Of a DNA stretch of 64,000 nt, positions 53,846 to 63,646 are shown in pieces. The stretch covers positions 32,918,503 to 32,982,502 of the forward strand of contig OY726560.1 in assembly GCA_963383645.1 (NCBI GenBank). The letters run 5' to 3'. The stretch's first letter is position 1, and each line of letters begins with the position of its first letter. Under the pieces are notes generated by a model. It did not search any database and was not told the DNA's origin. It saw only the letters and a list, made by a program, of their open reading frames with translations. The translations under genes and the position numbers were made by a program. Origin of the DNA: Muscardinus avellanarius (Eukaryota; Chordata; Mammalia; Rodentia; Gliridae).

Positions 53846-54003
53846 AAACACAGGGGATTAAACCTAGGGATATTCTACCTTTGTTCTACACCACCAGCCC
53901 TTTTTTATTTTGAAACAAGGTTTCACTAAATTGCTGAGGATTTTACTGCTATATTGCTGAGACTCGAATCTGTGATCCTCCTGTGTCAGCCTCAACAAAC
54001 ACT
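53846..54003 (-). mobile_element. Diverged B1-dID SINE
   Basis: ACAGGGGATTAAACCTAGGG, TTTTGAAACAAGGTTTCACT, CGAATCTGTGATCCTCCTGT. The head is truncated after CAGCCTCAACAAACACTGG. Confidence 0.8.
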
Positions 54004-54186
54004 GGACCTATTATATATTTTATGAGGAACTAGAAGTAAAGATCTGCAAGGCTCCAAACAAAAAGTAATGATAAAAAAAACTAAAATGTTAACCTGATTT
54101 GATCAGTACATATACTGAAATATCTCACATTTCCCCTCATAAATAAGTCCAGTTATATATGTGTTAATAAAAAAAATTAAGGTTTT

Positions 54187-54243
54187 CTGTGGTACTAGGA
54201 GTGGAACCCAGGGGCTTTACTACCTCTGGGTTATACTCTCAGA

Positions 54244-54285
<42 letters not shown>

Positions 54286-54630
54286 GCGTTTCTGGGGATG
54301 AAACTCAGGGGCATTCTACCTCCAAGGTATACCCCCAGCCCTATTTTTTCTTCATTTTGAAACAGGGTCTCACTGATCACTAAGTAGTAGCTGAGGCTCT
54401 CCTCAAATCATGATCCTCCCATCTCAGCCTCCCAAATGCTGGGATTACAAGCGTGCTCCACCATGCCCGGCGACCTTATTTTTTTTAAATATATAGTTTA
54501 TTTTAAAACAGGATCTCACTAAATTGTTGCTAGCCTCCCTAAGTAGATGAGGCTGGCTTCGAACCTGTGTGATCCTCCTGTCTCAGCCTCCCAAGCACGG
54601 GGATTAAAAGTATGGGCCACCATGCCTGGA
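54187..54630 (-). mobile_element. B1-dID SINE (B-related), interrupted
   Basis: The ID half is at 54187-54245 and the rest at 54473-54630 (GCTGGCTTCGAACCTGTGTG, head GGGCCACCATGCCTGG). The break is a complete younger SINE. Confidence 0.9.
54246..54472 (-). mobile_element. B1-dID SINE (subfamily A) with (ATT)n tail
   Basis: Tail (ATT)n at 54247-54284, GGGGATGAAACTCAGGGGCA, ATACCCCCAGCCCTA, head AGCGTGCTCCACCATGCCCG. Target-site duplication GACATTATT (54242-54250) and GACCTTATT near 54472. Confidence 0.92.
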
Positions 54631-56923
54631 TTCACATATAATCTAAAGAGATACATACCACATTAGTATTCTGAAATTGTAGACAAAGTAAAACAGCCTG
54701 AATTCTGAATTGGAAGTCCAAGCGGGCTATAAAAGATAGTTATGAGTAATTAACATGTGTTTTGATGACTTATCTTTCAATAACATGGTTAAAACTCAGG
54801 TTAGGTGTGAGAAACATGAGGGGAAACTGGCCTTCCTGACAAATTTACTTCTGAACTGTATATTAAATGAATTCCTACATCTCAAAATTCTCATTTTATA
54901 GAACTTTTTTTTTTAGCATGAAACCTATTATATATGACATGTAAGACTCCAAAACCCATAATTCTTAGCATAAATACAGACTTTTCTACATATGCATTGT
55001 GATTTCTTTTATAAATAAATGTATATATAATCTCTGTTATAAAACTACTGCTATAAAATGGTTTACAGAAATGTGTTTATTTTTAAACTAATGTGTGTTG
55101 ATGATGTGACTGTATATAACTGTTATGAAACTGTCTAATGGTTCTAAGTCTTTATAACAATGGTTTTAAGTTCTCTGCATTTTAAAATAACAAAATGCCC
55201 CAGAAAGTTTATTTTTTAAATGTCATATACCACGAGTAACAAAAACATACCCATTAAGTTTTACCAATGACCATTAACTATTCCTCTGAATTTGTCTATG
55301 AAAAATGATAGCCCAAGGATTGGGATCAGATTTTCAAAGAAGAAATATAGTCTTCTTATCATTAAACATTGGGGTATATGAAGAGTAACATACTAGTTAG
55401 TCCCTAGGAAGAGTTATTAGGTTCTTAACAAAATAAAATGTCCTTCAACAAGGTCTAGGATAAAAGAAGATCTTAACTTATAGTCATGCTGGGTTATATT
55501 TTCTTTTAAAATTTATATGTAGAAAATGGACACACTTTATACCTAGACAAATCAGGTAGAATTGAAGATAGAAGAGTTTACACAAGGAAGGGCTAAATTT
55601 TCAGCACAGACATATGCAATTGGTTTTGTTTAATGTAGACTTAATGTAGACTGATGGGGATAGTTGTGATTAAAATAGTTTAAGTTAAAGGAGGATCTTA
55701 GGCACCTAAAATGTAACTTACAACAAAACACATTTACTATAATTTACTATAATGCCTTAGGAATACATTTGGATAAACTTGTTCATCATGATAAACTTGC
55801 TATTATTTAGAAAATTTTGTGTTTTTCTCAACTACTATTGCTTAATGTCTTAATGTTTAAACGCCTCAACGTGATACACTCTGACTTTTTTATTTCTTTT
55901 CTTTTTGAGAATCTGGTTCTCTTTGGAATGCTTCCTAGGATCTTCTGAAAAACCTTTTTTTTTTTACAACCATGGATTTCTACTCATTAAATAGTTTAAC
56001 TATAGAAAAAATGCCACAGAATCTTTCATTGTCTTTTTCAACAGTTACTTAACCGAAGGTTCAGCTGATTACTTAGTTCATGGCTTTGTATCAAGATGAA
56101 TTCTCAACATCTATTAATGAAAATTAGTTTCAATTGGATGACCTTCTTAATATTTGTAACTCGAATCTCATTGTACGCTTCTATTCTATAGGCATCAGAG
56201 CCAAGACACAAACCTGCTGACTTGTAATAGCCTGCTCATTTTTCTCTTTCACTTGAACACATTGGCAGACGCCAGTAACTTTTTGCTTTCCCTCTGGAAA
56301 TCAATGAACAGAATCCTTGTCTTCTTCCTGAGCTGGCATTCTGTCTTCCAACCCCTCTTTTCCCTAAATAGCAAAGGAAGTAAATGTTTTCACATAGGTA
56401 TAGAAACCCATGGGATTCCCTTGAGGGAACAGAGCTCAACAAAGACTGGTTTGCTAAACCTAAATGTCAGGCTAATTTAGATTGAGGCGGGGCAATTAAT
56501 TCAAATAATACCAGTGTCTGAATGTATTTTTTTTTCTAGTTTTACACTTCATACACAGAGAATACTTCACCAAACTGTGTGTGGATTTCTCCTCACCAGT
56601 AACAAGCTCTCCACTGGACACCAGTTGAATATACTATAATTAAATTGAATTATGATGTGCTCTACCTGGAGAAAGCATAAAATCCAATAGGTCAGTTTGC
56701 TAGGACAGCTCACAGAACTCAAAAGAAACCTTACATTTGCTAATTTATTATATTAATAAAATGTCTCCCTGATTAATCTATTTATTGATGTGCTAATTAA
56801 CACTATACAAGGCAAATTACCATGAGTGCATTTGTGGTTAACTTTTAAGATTTACAGATTCCCCCCAAATGGGGGCTGACATGCTTAGGCAAAAGACTAG
56901 TTTATGGAATTACAGGAATAGAA
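54631..56923. other. SINE-free unique AT-rich DNA
   Basis: Nearly 2.3 kb with no repeat recognised in a SINE-dense neighbourhood, and strongly AT-rich. Two opposing short frames at 56.24-56.48 kb overlap and are not supported as genes. Possible conserved or functionally constrained block, untested. Confidence 0.4.
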
Positions 56924-56940
56924 AAGGATGCAAAATTTCT

Positions 56941-57043
56941 TTTTTGTTTTTCTGATTTTCTTTGCTTTGCTTTTTTTTGTTGTTTTTACTACTGGGGATT
57001 AAACCCAGGGCACTGTACCTCTGAGCTAGTCCTATTTATGTAT

Positions 57044-57079
<36 letters not shown>

Positions 57080-57263
57080 GTGGGTTTGGGGATGGAACCC
57101 AGGGACAATCTACCTCTGAGCTACACCCCTGCCCTAATTTTTATTTTTTATTTTGAAACAGGGTCTCACTAAGTTGCGGAGGGCCTCACTAAGTAGCTGA
57201 GGCTGGCTGTCTCAGCCTCCCAAGTACTGGAATTAGAAGGAAGCATGAGCCACCACATTTCTC
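56941..57263 (-). mobile_element. Composite of two minus-strand SINEs
   Basis: Outer ID half at 56985-57036, (TTTA)n at 57037-57078, then a second SINE (GGGGATGGAACCCAGGGACA to about 57207) and the outer head ending GCATGAGCCACCACA. The whole block is bounded by a perfect target-site duplication AAGGATGCAAAATTTCT at 56924-56940 and 57264-57280. Confidence 0.88.
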
Positions 57264-57299
57264 AAGGATGCAAAATTTCTGAATTAAAATATTATTTTT

Positions 57300-57475
57300 T
57301 CCGGGCGTGGTGGTGCACGCTTGTAATCCCCGTCCTTGGGAGGTGGAGACAGTAGGATCACACAGGTTCGAAGCCAGCCACACTGGCTTAAGAGACCCTG
57401 TTTACAAATAAAATATATATAAAATAGGTCTGGTAGTGTATCCCAGAGGAAGAAGGGTTTCCAGGTACCACAAAA
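57300..57475 (+). mobile_element. Young B1-dID SINE (subfamily B)
   Basis: CCGGGCGTGGTGGTGCACGC head, CCACACTGGCTTAAGAGACC middle, GGTCTGGTAGTGTATCCCAG ID half, then a (TA)n tail to 57493. Confidence 0.93.
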
Positions 57476-57493
57476 ATATATATATATATATAT

Positions 57494-58016
57494 AATTTTC
57501 TTGTCCTCCTTATGTCTCCTTTCTACCTTTTCTTTATTTCTTCTACCCTACCTCATCCTTAGAGAATGTTACTATCAAGATCAGTCTTGTTAAACAGGAG
57601 TAATCAATCTTGTTAGCTAAATAGGAGTAAACAGAAACCTCCCCAACCCTAAAAGAAAAAAGCAAGAAAGAAGATATTCTAGGGATTGAGAAGAACAATG
57701 TTAAAAAGCGTGAGAATGTCACATTTCTGGATCTGAGTTTTCATTAAGATAGGTAGTCCTCTTACAATGATGGTGCTGGCCTTCAGGTAGAAAATGGGTA
57801 AGAATGGAATGAGAGGGAGGGTGTGTGGTATAGCTCTTTGGCTTCTTTGATAATATAGGAAGAGCTGATGGTGCTGAACAATGGCATTCAGGTTTGGAAA
57901 CAGATGAGCAAAAGTCTGGTTAAAACTATTTAGAAAAATGAAGTGGCTCTTATTTTTATTATTTTTAGTTTTTTTTTAAGTGAATGTCATACTGTTTTAC
58001 TTAAAAATAGATTTGA
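57494..58016. other. Unique DNA before the LINE-1
   Basis: No gene or confident repeat. Ends in a T-rich stretch just upstream of the LINE-1 5' end. Confidence 0.5.
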
Positions 58017-59890
58017 ACTTCTGGGAAGATGGCGACCGAGAGAAACAGCACTTACAAGTCCTGCTGACACTCGATCTCCATTGCCTCAAAAGCAGTGCTC
58101 TACAAAGCCAGATAATACTATCAGTAGAGGAATAAAAATGCTAAATACAAGGGACAGAGAAAAAAGAAGACTAGAAGACTGACCAGAGAGCAGAAGGGAA
58201 ACCAGCCTGCCTTGCAGTGGCAGGTGCCGCACTAGCGCCATCTTTCCTCACAGCACCACACTTCAGAGATGAAAAGGAAAACAAGAACCTGAAGCGAACA
58301 GCTGCAGACCAGTTCTTTTAAACTCATCAGTTTTTCCTGCTCAAAGACTGGCTACAACTTCCAGTGGCCGAGCTCCAGGGATCCAGAGTGAACCTCAACA
58401 CCAGAAAGAAACTCTCACCCCTTGTGGCCAAGGGCACCACAGTGGCGCCATCTTACCAGCAGCAGCCAAGCTCACCACAGCCTCCAGACATCCAGAACAG
58501 TGCGCACCAAAATCGTAAGTGAAACTGCAGTCCCCGCGGGAGAACTCCCAGCACTGCGCCACCCCCAGGGATTCACACAGCTGCAATAAACTCCCTGGGT
58601 CTGAGATTTTGAAGTTCAACCCAGTAAAGGAGTAGTGGCAAGCAGGGCATGGTGGCACATTTTTGTAATCACAGCATTCGGGAGGCTGAAACTGGAGGAT
58701 TGTGGTTTGCAGACAACCTCAGCTACTTAGGCCCTCCGCAACTTAGTGAGACCCTGTTTCAAAATGAAGAATAAGAACAAATAGGGCAGGTGGTGTAGCT
58801 CAGTGGTTGAATGCCCCTGCATTCCATCCCTAGACCCCCCCAAAAATAATAAAGTAGTGGCAGCAGAGATTACCACACCCTGCAGAGATCCAGAGTGGTA
58901 CACATAACACCATAAGTGAAGTCGTGGTTCCCACAGAAAAACACCTTAGCCTGGTGCCCCCAGGGACTCGCATAGCCATGATAAACTCTCTGGGTCTGAG
59001 ACTTTGTGATACAACCCAGAGAACTCAGAGGGAGGGAGGCCTGCTGTTGGATATAGCAGAGGTTCAGACGGGCTCAGGCTCTGATCAGTGGAAAATGTGT
59101 GGGGAGACTTATGCTTAACACTAGACCCAACTAGCAGGATTTCTGGGATCACCACAGACCTCCCAGTCATGGGGAATGGGGTGAAGTCAGACTAGCCCAG
59201 CTCTAGCTGTGGAGAACAGAGACTCCTACATTGAGTTTGGTCTCAGAGGCATATGCCACCAAAGGAGGCAGAGACTGAGACTCCAAATCTGTGAAAAGTG
59301 TGGAGGATGACCTGTGCTTATACTAAATTCAGCCCCATTGATGCCGATCATCTGCATAGACTGAGAAAGACTCAGAGTACCAGATGCACAGTGGGAAAGG
59401 TGCCGGTGGCACTCAGTATGTGCACAGAGAGAGATTGCAGAAGATCTATCTCCTGAATAGTCATTTATTTGTAGAGTTGCACTACTTTGCTGGGGTTATT
59501 TTGTTCTTTTTGTTCTTTTTTGTTGTGTGTGTGTGTGAGTGTATGCCTGGTTGGTTTTTTTTAACCCTCTTCCCAAACCCTCTCCCAAGCCTCTTCCCTT
59601 GTACATACCTACTCTCTTCTCTCTATTCCTTTTCTATCTTTATTCTTTTTATCTCTCCCTTGTCTTGTATTAAATCCACTCCATATCACTATACCAGAAA
59701 CTCTACATTGTTTACTAGAATACTATTTCATTTTTACTATTTCTAATCTCTAGCATATATTACCTTACCAAACTCATTCTTTTATTCTATTTGACCCTGA
59801 GACTTTACCCTATTCTTCCATTTACTCCTTCATTTCCCTCCTTCCTCAACCTTCACTGTTGAATACAATATAAATTGCCATTGGATATGC
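58017..59890 (+). promoter_or_regulatory. LINE-1 5' UTR/promoter region
   Basis: GC-richer than its surroundings. It begins with AAGATGGCGAC (58026-58036), a YY1-type site where L1 promoters usually have one. Two inverse copies, GCGCCATCTT, lie at 58235-58244 and 58445-58454. Similar words recur, such as CTCCAGGGATCCAGAGTG, CTCCAGACATCCAGAACAG and CTGCAGAGATCCAGAGTGG, suggesting internal repeat units. Interrupted by a SINE at 58641-58848. The last part (59.5-59.85 kb) is pyrimidine-rich. Confidence 0.65.
58641..58848 (+). mobile_element. B1-dID SINE (subfamily C) in L1 5' UTR
   Basis: AGCAGGGCATGGTGGCACAT head, GCAGACAACCTCAGCTACTT, ID half GGGCAGGTGGTGTAGCTCAG, C run and short A tail. Target-site duplication AAAGGAGTAGTGGCA (58626-58640) and ATAAAGTAGTGGCA near 58849. 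Confidence 0.93.
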
Positions 59891-60071
59891 CAGCTGACAC
59901 CTAGGGACGGAGAGAAATCTATCAAAAACAACAGATTCAAGCTTCTGAGATCACAAGAAGAAGGAACAACAAAGGATCAACAAAGGAGCTCCCACAATCC
60001 CACAATAACACAACCAGATAACACAGAATCAAAGGGATCTCCAGAAGGTCAAATCAGGTATATAACTATAG

Positions 60072-60129
60072 AAATAATAAAGGACTTCTAAAAAGAATTT
60101 AAATAATAAAGGACTTCTGAAAAGAATTT
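60072..60129 (+). repeat. 29-bp tandem duplication in ORF1 remnant
   Basis: AAATAATAAAGGACTTCTAA begins copy one (60072-60100). Copy two (60101-60129) differs by one base (TCTGA for TCTAA). Very young relative to the decayed L1 around it. Confidence 0.9.
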
Positions 60130-60381
60130 AGAGAGTCTGAAAGAAATAAAGGATGCAATCATTGAAAGTAAAGGCATCAATTCAAACTAAAAACAATCAA
60201 TTAGATCACATAAAGAATAGAATCTTACTCCTAGAATATGATCACTCCAAAATCAAATGTATAGTTTATAACTTAGAAAAAATGATTGGACAGTAGGAAT
60301 TGGACATTGAAGAAATATAATATTAAAAGAGCTAACCTAAGAATAATTGGCATAGAGAAGGGAAAAGAAGGTGAAAGCAAT

Positions 60382-60384
<3 letters not shown>

Positions 60385-60431
<47 letters not shown>

Positions 60432-60633
60432 CACACATATACATATATATATTGGTACTGGGGTTCCTGGAAACCCTTCTAACTCCAGGCTATACTCCCA
60501 GACTTATTTTTATACTTTTTTATTTGGAAACAGGGTCTCTTAAGCCTGCGAGGCTGGCTTCGAACCTGCATGATCCTCCTGTCTCCACTTCCCAAGTGCA
60601 GAGATTACAAGTGTGCACCACCAAGCCTGGCAT
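60385..60633 (-). mobile_element. Young B1-dID SINE (subfamily B) in L1 ORF1
   Basis: (TA)n tail at 60385-60452, GGTACTGGGGTTCCTGGAAA, CTATACTCCCAGACTTA, GAGGCTGGCTTCGAACCTGC, head GTGTGCACCACCAAGCCTGG. It separates the two parts of the ORF1 RRM. Confidence 0.94.
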
Positions 60634-61188
60634 ATATAATATTTTCAAAGAAGTAATAGCAGAAAAATTTCAAACATAAAACAAGGAGTCAATACACAGG
60701 AATAGGAAACTTATAAAATCCCTTTTAGACAAGATCAGAGGAAAAGTTCCCCACACCACATAATAGTGAAAATGACCAATATAGAAACCAAGGAGAGAAA
60801 CTTAAAGGCAACAAAAATAAAAAGCCATGTGACATTCAGAGACAAACCAATTAGAATCACTCCAGACCTCCCAAACAAAGTCATGAAAGCCAGAAATACT
60901 TAGAGTAACATATTCCAAACTCTGATAGAAAACAACTTGCAGCCCCAAATTTTCTACCCAGCAAAACTATCTCTCAAATTAGATGGGGAAATAAAAATCT
61001 TCCATGCCAAACAGAAGCTAAAGGAATTTATGTCTTCAAAACCAGCTCTAGATAAGATATTCAAAGAGATTAACTACAAAAATAAAATAAGTAATACAAG
61101 AAAGAAACAGAGAAATAAAAATTTCCATCTAGCTGACAACTAAGCAAAGAAAAACAAACAGTATTTCAAACAGAAGTAAAATCTCAAC

Positions 61189-62220
61189 ATGTTAGGAATT
61201 AAAAATAATATCTCAATAATAGCTCTGAATGTAAATGGCCTCAACTCCCCAATAAAAAGACATAAAGTGAAAAAATGGATTAAAAACCAGAACTCATCTA
61301 TCTGTTGCTTGCAAGAAACAAATGTTACAAGTAAAGATAGTAACAAACTTAAGATAAAGGGTTGGAGCAAGGTAATCCATGCCAACAGAACTGGAAGGCA
61401 AGCAGGAGTAGCAACTATGATATCAGACAAGTTAGACTTCAAGCCCAAGCTTATTAGATGAGACAAAGAAGGTCATTTTTTTTTTTTTTTTACTGGTAAA
61501 AGGAACAATCCAGTAAGAGGAAATAATGATAATCAACATTTATGTTCCAAACATAGGTACAGCTATTTTCATAAAATAAAATCTTTGTGATATTAAGTCA
61601 CACATAAATCCCAATAAAATAATACTAGGAGACCTCAATGCCATCTCACACCCTTAGAATGATCTTCTAGACAAAAGATCAGTAAACATGCCTCAAACCT
61701 AAAGAACACCATTAGTCAAATGGACCCGTTAGACACATATAGAATATTTCACCCAACTACAACGGAGTTCACATTTTTCTCAGCTGCTCATGGAACCTTC
61801 TCCAAAATAGAACACATTCTGGGCCACAAAGTGAGCACTAGCAAATTTTAAAAAAAGTGACATATTTCCCTGTGTCTTTTCTGACTGTAATGGAATGAAA
61901 TTAGAAATCAATTCTAAGAAGACCCAGAGAAACCACATGAATATGTGGAGAGTGAACACCACACTTGTAAATGAAGAATAGTTCATAAAATAAGTGAGGG
62001 GTAAAATCAAGAAATTCCTAGAAACAAACAAAAATAGAGATACAATGTATCAAAACTTCTGGGACACTTTGAAGGCAGTATTAAGAGGAAAATTTATAGC
62101 ACTGAGTGATCACATAAGAAAAACAGAAAATCATCAAATAAATATCCTAATGACACACCTCAAAACCCTTGAAAAACAGGAATAATATAACCCCAAAGCC
62201 AGTAGAAGACAGGAAATTAT
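61189..62220 (+). pseudogene. LINE-1 ORF2 remnant: endonuclease region only
   Basis: ORF2p nicks target DNA with an apurinic-type endonuclease and copies L1 RNA with a reverse transcriptase. From the ATG at 61189, 91 codons are open, showing ALNVNGLNSPIKRHK (catalytic Asn motif) and CCLQETN (catalytic Glu motif). Further on, GDLNA near 61630-61644 and SAAHGTFSKIEHILG near 61779-61824 continue the domain. The usual Asp before HI is Glu here. [20 protein letters not shown] and [14 protein letters not shown] (61994-62185) correspond to the linker after the endonuclease. Frames shift and stops interrupt. Sequence ends at the deletion junction. Confidence 0.85.
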
Positions 62221-62221
62221 T

Positions 62222-62259
62222 AAGCCGGGCATGGTGGCACATGCTTGTAATCCCAGCAA
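62222..62259 (+). mobile_element. 38-bp SINE head at L1 deletion junction
   Basis: GCCGGGCATGGTGGCACATG and CTTGTAATCCCAGCA are the first 38 bp of a B1-dID SINE. They stop abruptly and are followed by L1 3'-end sequence. The rest of the SINE and most of L1 ORF2 are missing together. Confidence 0.9.
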
Positions 62260-62535
62260 GTCAAAACTATAGTGAGATTCTACTTAACTTCAGTTAGAAT
62301 AGCAATCATGAAGAATACAAACAGTAACAAAATTTTGGCAAGATTTGAGGAAAAATGATCTTTTATACACTGTTGGTAGAATTTTAAATTTAATACAACC
62401 ATTATGGAAATCAGTTTGGAGGTTCTTCAAGAAACTAGGAATGGAATCACATATGACACAGCCATACTACTTCTCAGTATCTTTCCTAAAGTACTGAAGT
62501 CTTTCATGACTTTAAAACACTGTGTGTGTATGTAT

Positions 62536-62580
<45 letters not shown>

Positions 62581-63178
62581 AATACATGGAACTTCATGAT
62601 GTATGCTATAAACTCATGATATATACTATAGTGATATCTGGGTACCTATGTTTATAGCAGCACAATTCATAATGGCCAAATCATGGAACCAACTCAGGTG
62701 TCTGTCAACAAGAGAACACATAGGAAAAATGTGGTATATACTCAAAATGGATTTTTACTCAGCCATAAAGAAGAGGAAAAATAGAGAATATTATGCTAAA
62801 TGAAGTTAGGCAGTCTCAGAAAGTCAAGGGTTATATATTTTCTGTCATTTGTGAAAGCTGGGGAGAAAAAAATGAGGAACTTTAAATAATGCAAAGGCAG
62901 GTCAGTAGAATAATTGAATAGAGACAGGGGTTAGATTCAGGGAGGGGCAAAGGAAGGACTGAGGATGGAAACAGTTCAAATAATACTACAGCAATATGTG
63001 AACATATTATTACCAACCTCACCAACTCCTGTGGTGGGGAAGAGTGGAGATCGTGGTAGTATGTGAAGGGAAATAAGAAAAAAGCTGTGTGTGTGTATTT
63101 TTAATACATAAAACCCCATGATGTATGACTGATGCATAATTTTAATGCTCTAATAAATTATATAAACAAAATAAAAAG
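62260..63178 (+). mobile_element. LINE-1 ORF2 end and 3' UTR
   Basis: TATAGTGAGATTCTACTTAA, GGCAAGATTTGAGGAAAAAT, GAAATCAGTTTGGAGGTTCT, TTTATAGCAGCACAATTCAT, AATGGCCAAATCATGGAACC, GCTAAATGAAGTTAGGCAGT and the A-rich end AACAAAATAAAAAGAA follow L1 3' order. Shares landmark words with the fragment at 40.56-41.13 kb. Contains a (GT)n tract at 62533-62578. Confidence 0.85.
62533..62578. repeat. (GT)n microsatellite
   Basis: About 45 bp of pure GT repeat within the L1 3' part. Cys-Val peptides read across it are artefacts. Confidence 0.97.
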
Positions 63179-63204
63179 AACCGATGAATCACTGAAAAAA
63201 ACTT

Positions 63205-63375
63205 AATCAGTATGTACTAGAGTCAGGCATTATGTTAAGGGTTCTACAGATAGCATGATATTTAGTGCCCACCACAGCCCTTTGGGGCAAGGGTTACTGT
63301 TATTTTCCTTTTGTAGATGAGGCAGTGGAAGTAAAAACTTAGATTTAAACTACTGTGATTTAAAAACTATGTAAC
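63205..63375 (+). mobile_element. MIR SINE
   Basis: AGTCAGGCATTATGTTAAGG, TTAGTGCCCACCACAGCCCT, TACTGTTATTTTCCTTTTGT and AGATGAGGCAGTGGAAGTAA are in MIR order. Confidence 0.7.
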
Positions 63376-63553
63376 CACCTCAGTGGCTCCTTCTACCTCT
63401 ACTGGGTTTGGGCTCAGCCATTTGATGGCACTGCAGCTATCACATCACAGTGGGGCTTTGGTTTCGATCACCACCAATTTTACTCTTCAAAGAAAACCCT
63501 TTTAAAAATCCATAAAATAGAAGAGTGTATTTTTCATAAGTAAGGTCATGACT

Positions 63554-63555
<2 letters not shown>

Positions 63556-63591
<36 letters not shown>

Positions 63592-63646
63592 ACATACACC
63601 TACATGCTACAAACATACACACACATACATATATATATATATATTC
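63556..63646. repeat. (CA)n with (CATA)n and (TA)n
   Basis: (CA)n at 63556-63587, then ACATACAC words and a short (TA)n near 63630-63644. No SINE body is attached, so this is a free-standing microsatellite. Confidence 0.95.

Larger units (their letters stand above)
59930..61143 (+). pseudogene. LINE-1 ORF1 remnant
   Basis: ORF1p is the L1 RNA-binding chaperone: coiled coil, RRM, C-terminal domain. Here a K/E-rich, frame-broken stretch (60.06-60.24 kb) stands for the coiled coil. The RRM start reads RANLRIIGIEKG (from about 60331) and resumes after a SINE as NIFKEVIAEKF (about 60639-60671). The C-terminal domain follows with FYPAKLSLKLDGEIK and a KQKLKEFMSSKPAL block, ending at a stop at 61141-61143. 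Several in-frame stops lie between these blocks. A 29-bp tandem duplication at 60072-60129 lies in the coiled-coil part. Non-functional. Confidence 0.75.
58017..63178 (+). mobile_element. LINE-1 with 5' UTR, internally deleted
   Basis: In order: 5' UTR opening ACTTCTGGGAAGATGGCGAC, degraded ORF1 with recognisable RRM and C-terminal domain (to 61143), ORF2 endonuclease region (61189 to about 62220), a deletion junction carrying a SINE stub, then ORF2-end/3' UTR and an A-rich end near 63178. The reverse transcriptase and cysteine-rich domains are gone. Stops and frameshifts abound, so it is inactive. Two SINEs have inserted into it. It is unusual in the window because the other L1 pieces are only 3' ends. 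Confidence 0.85.
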
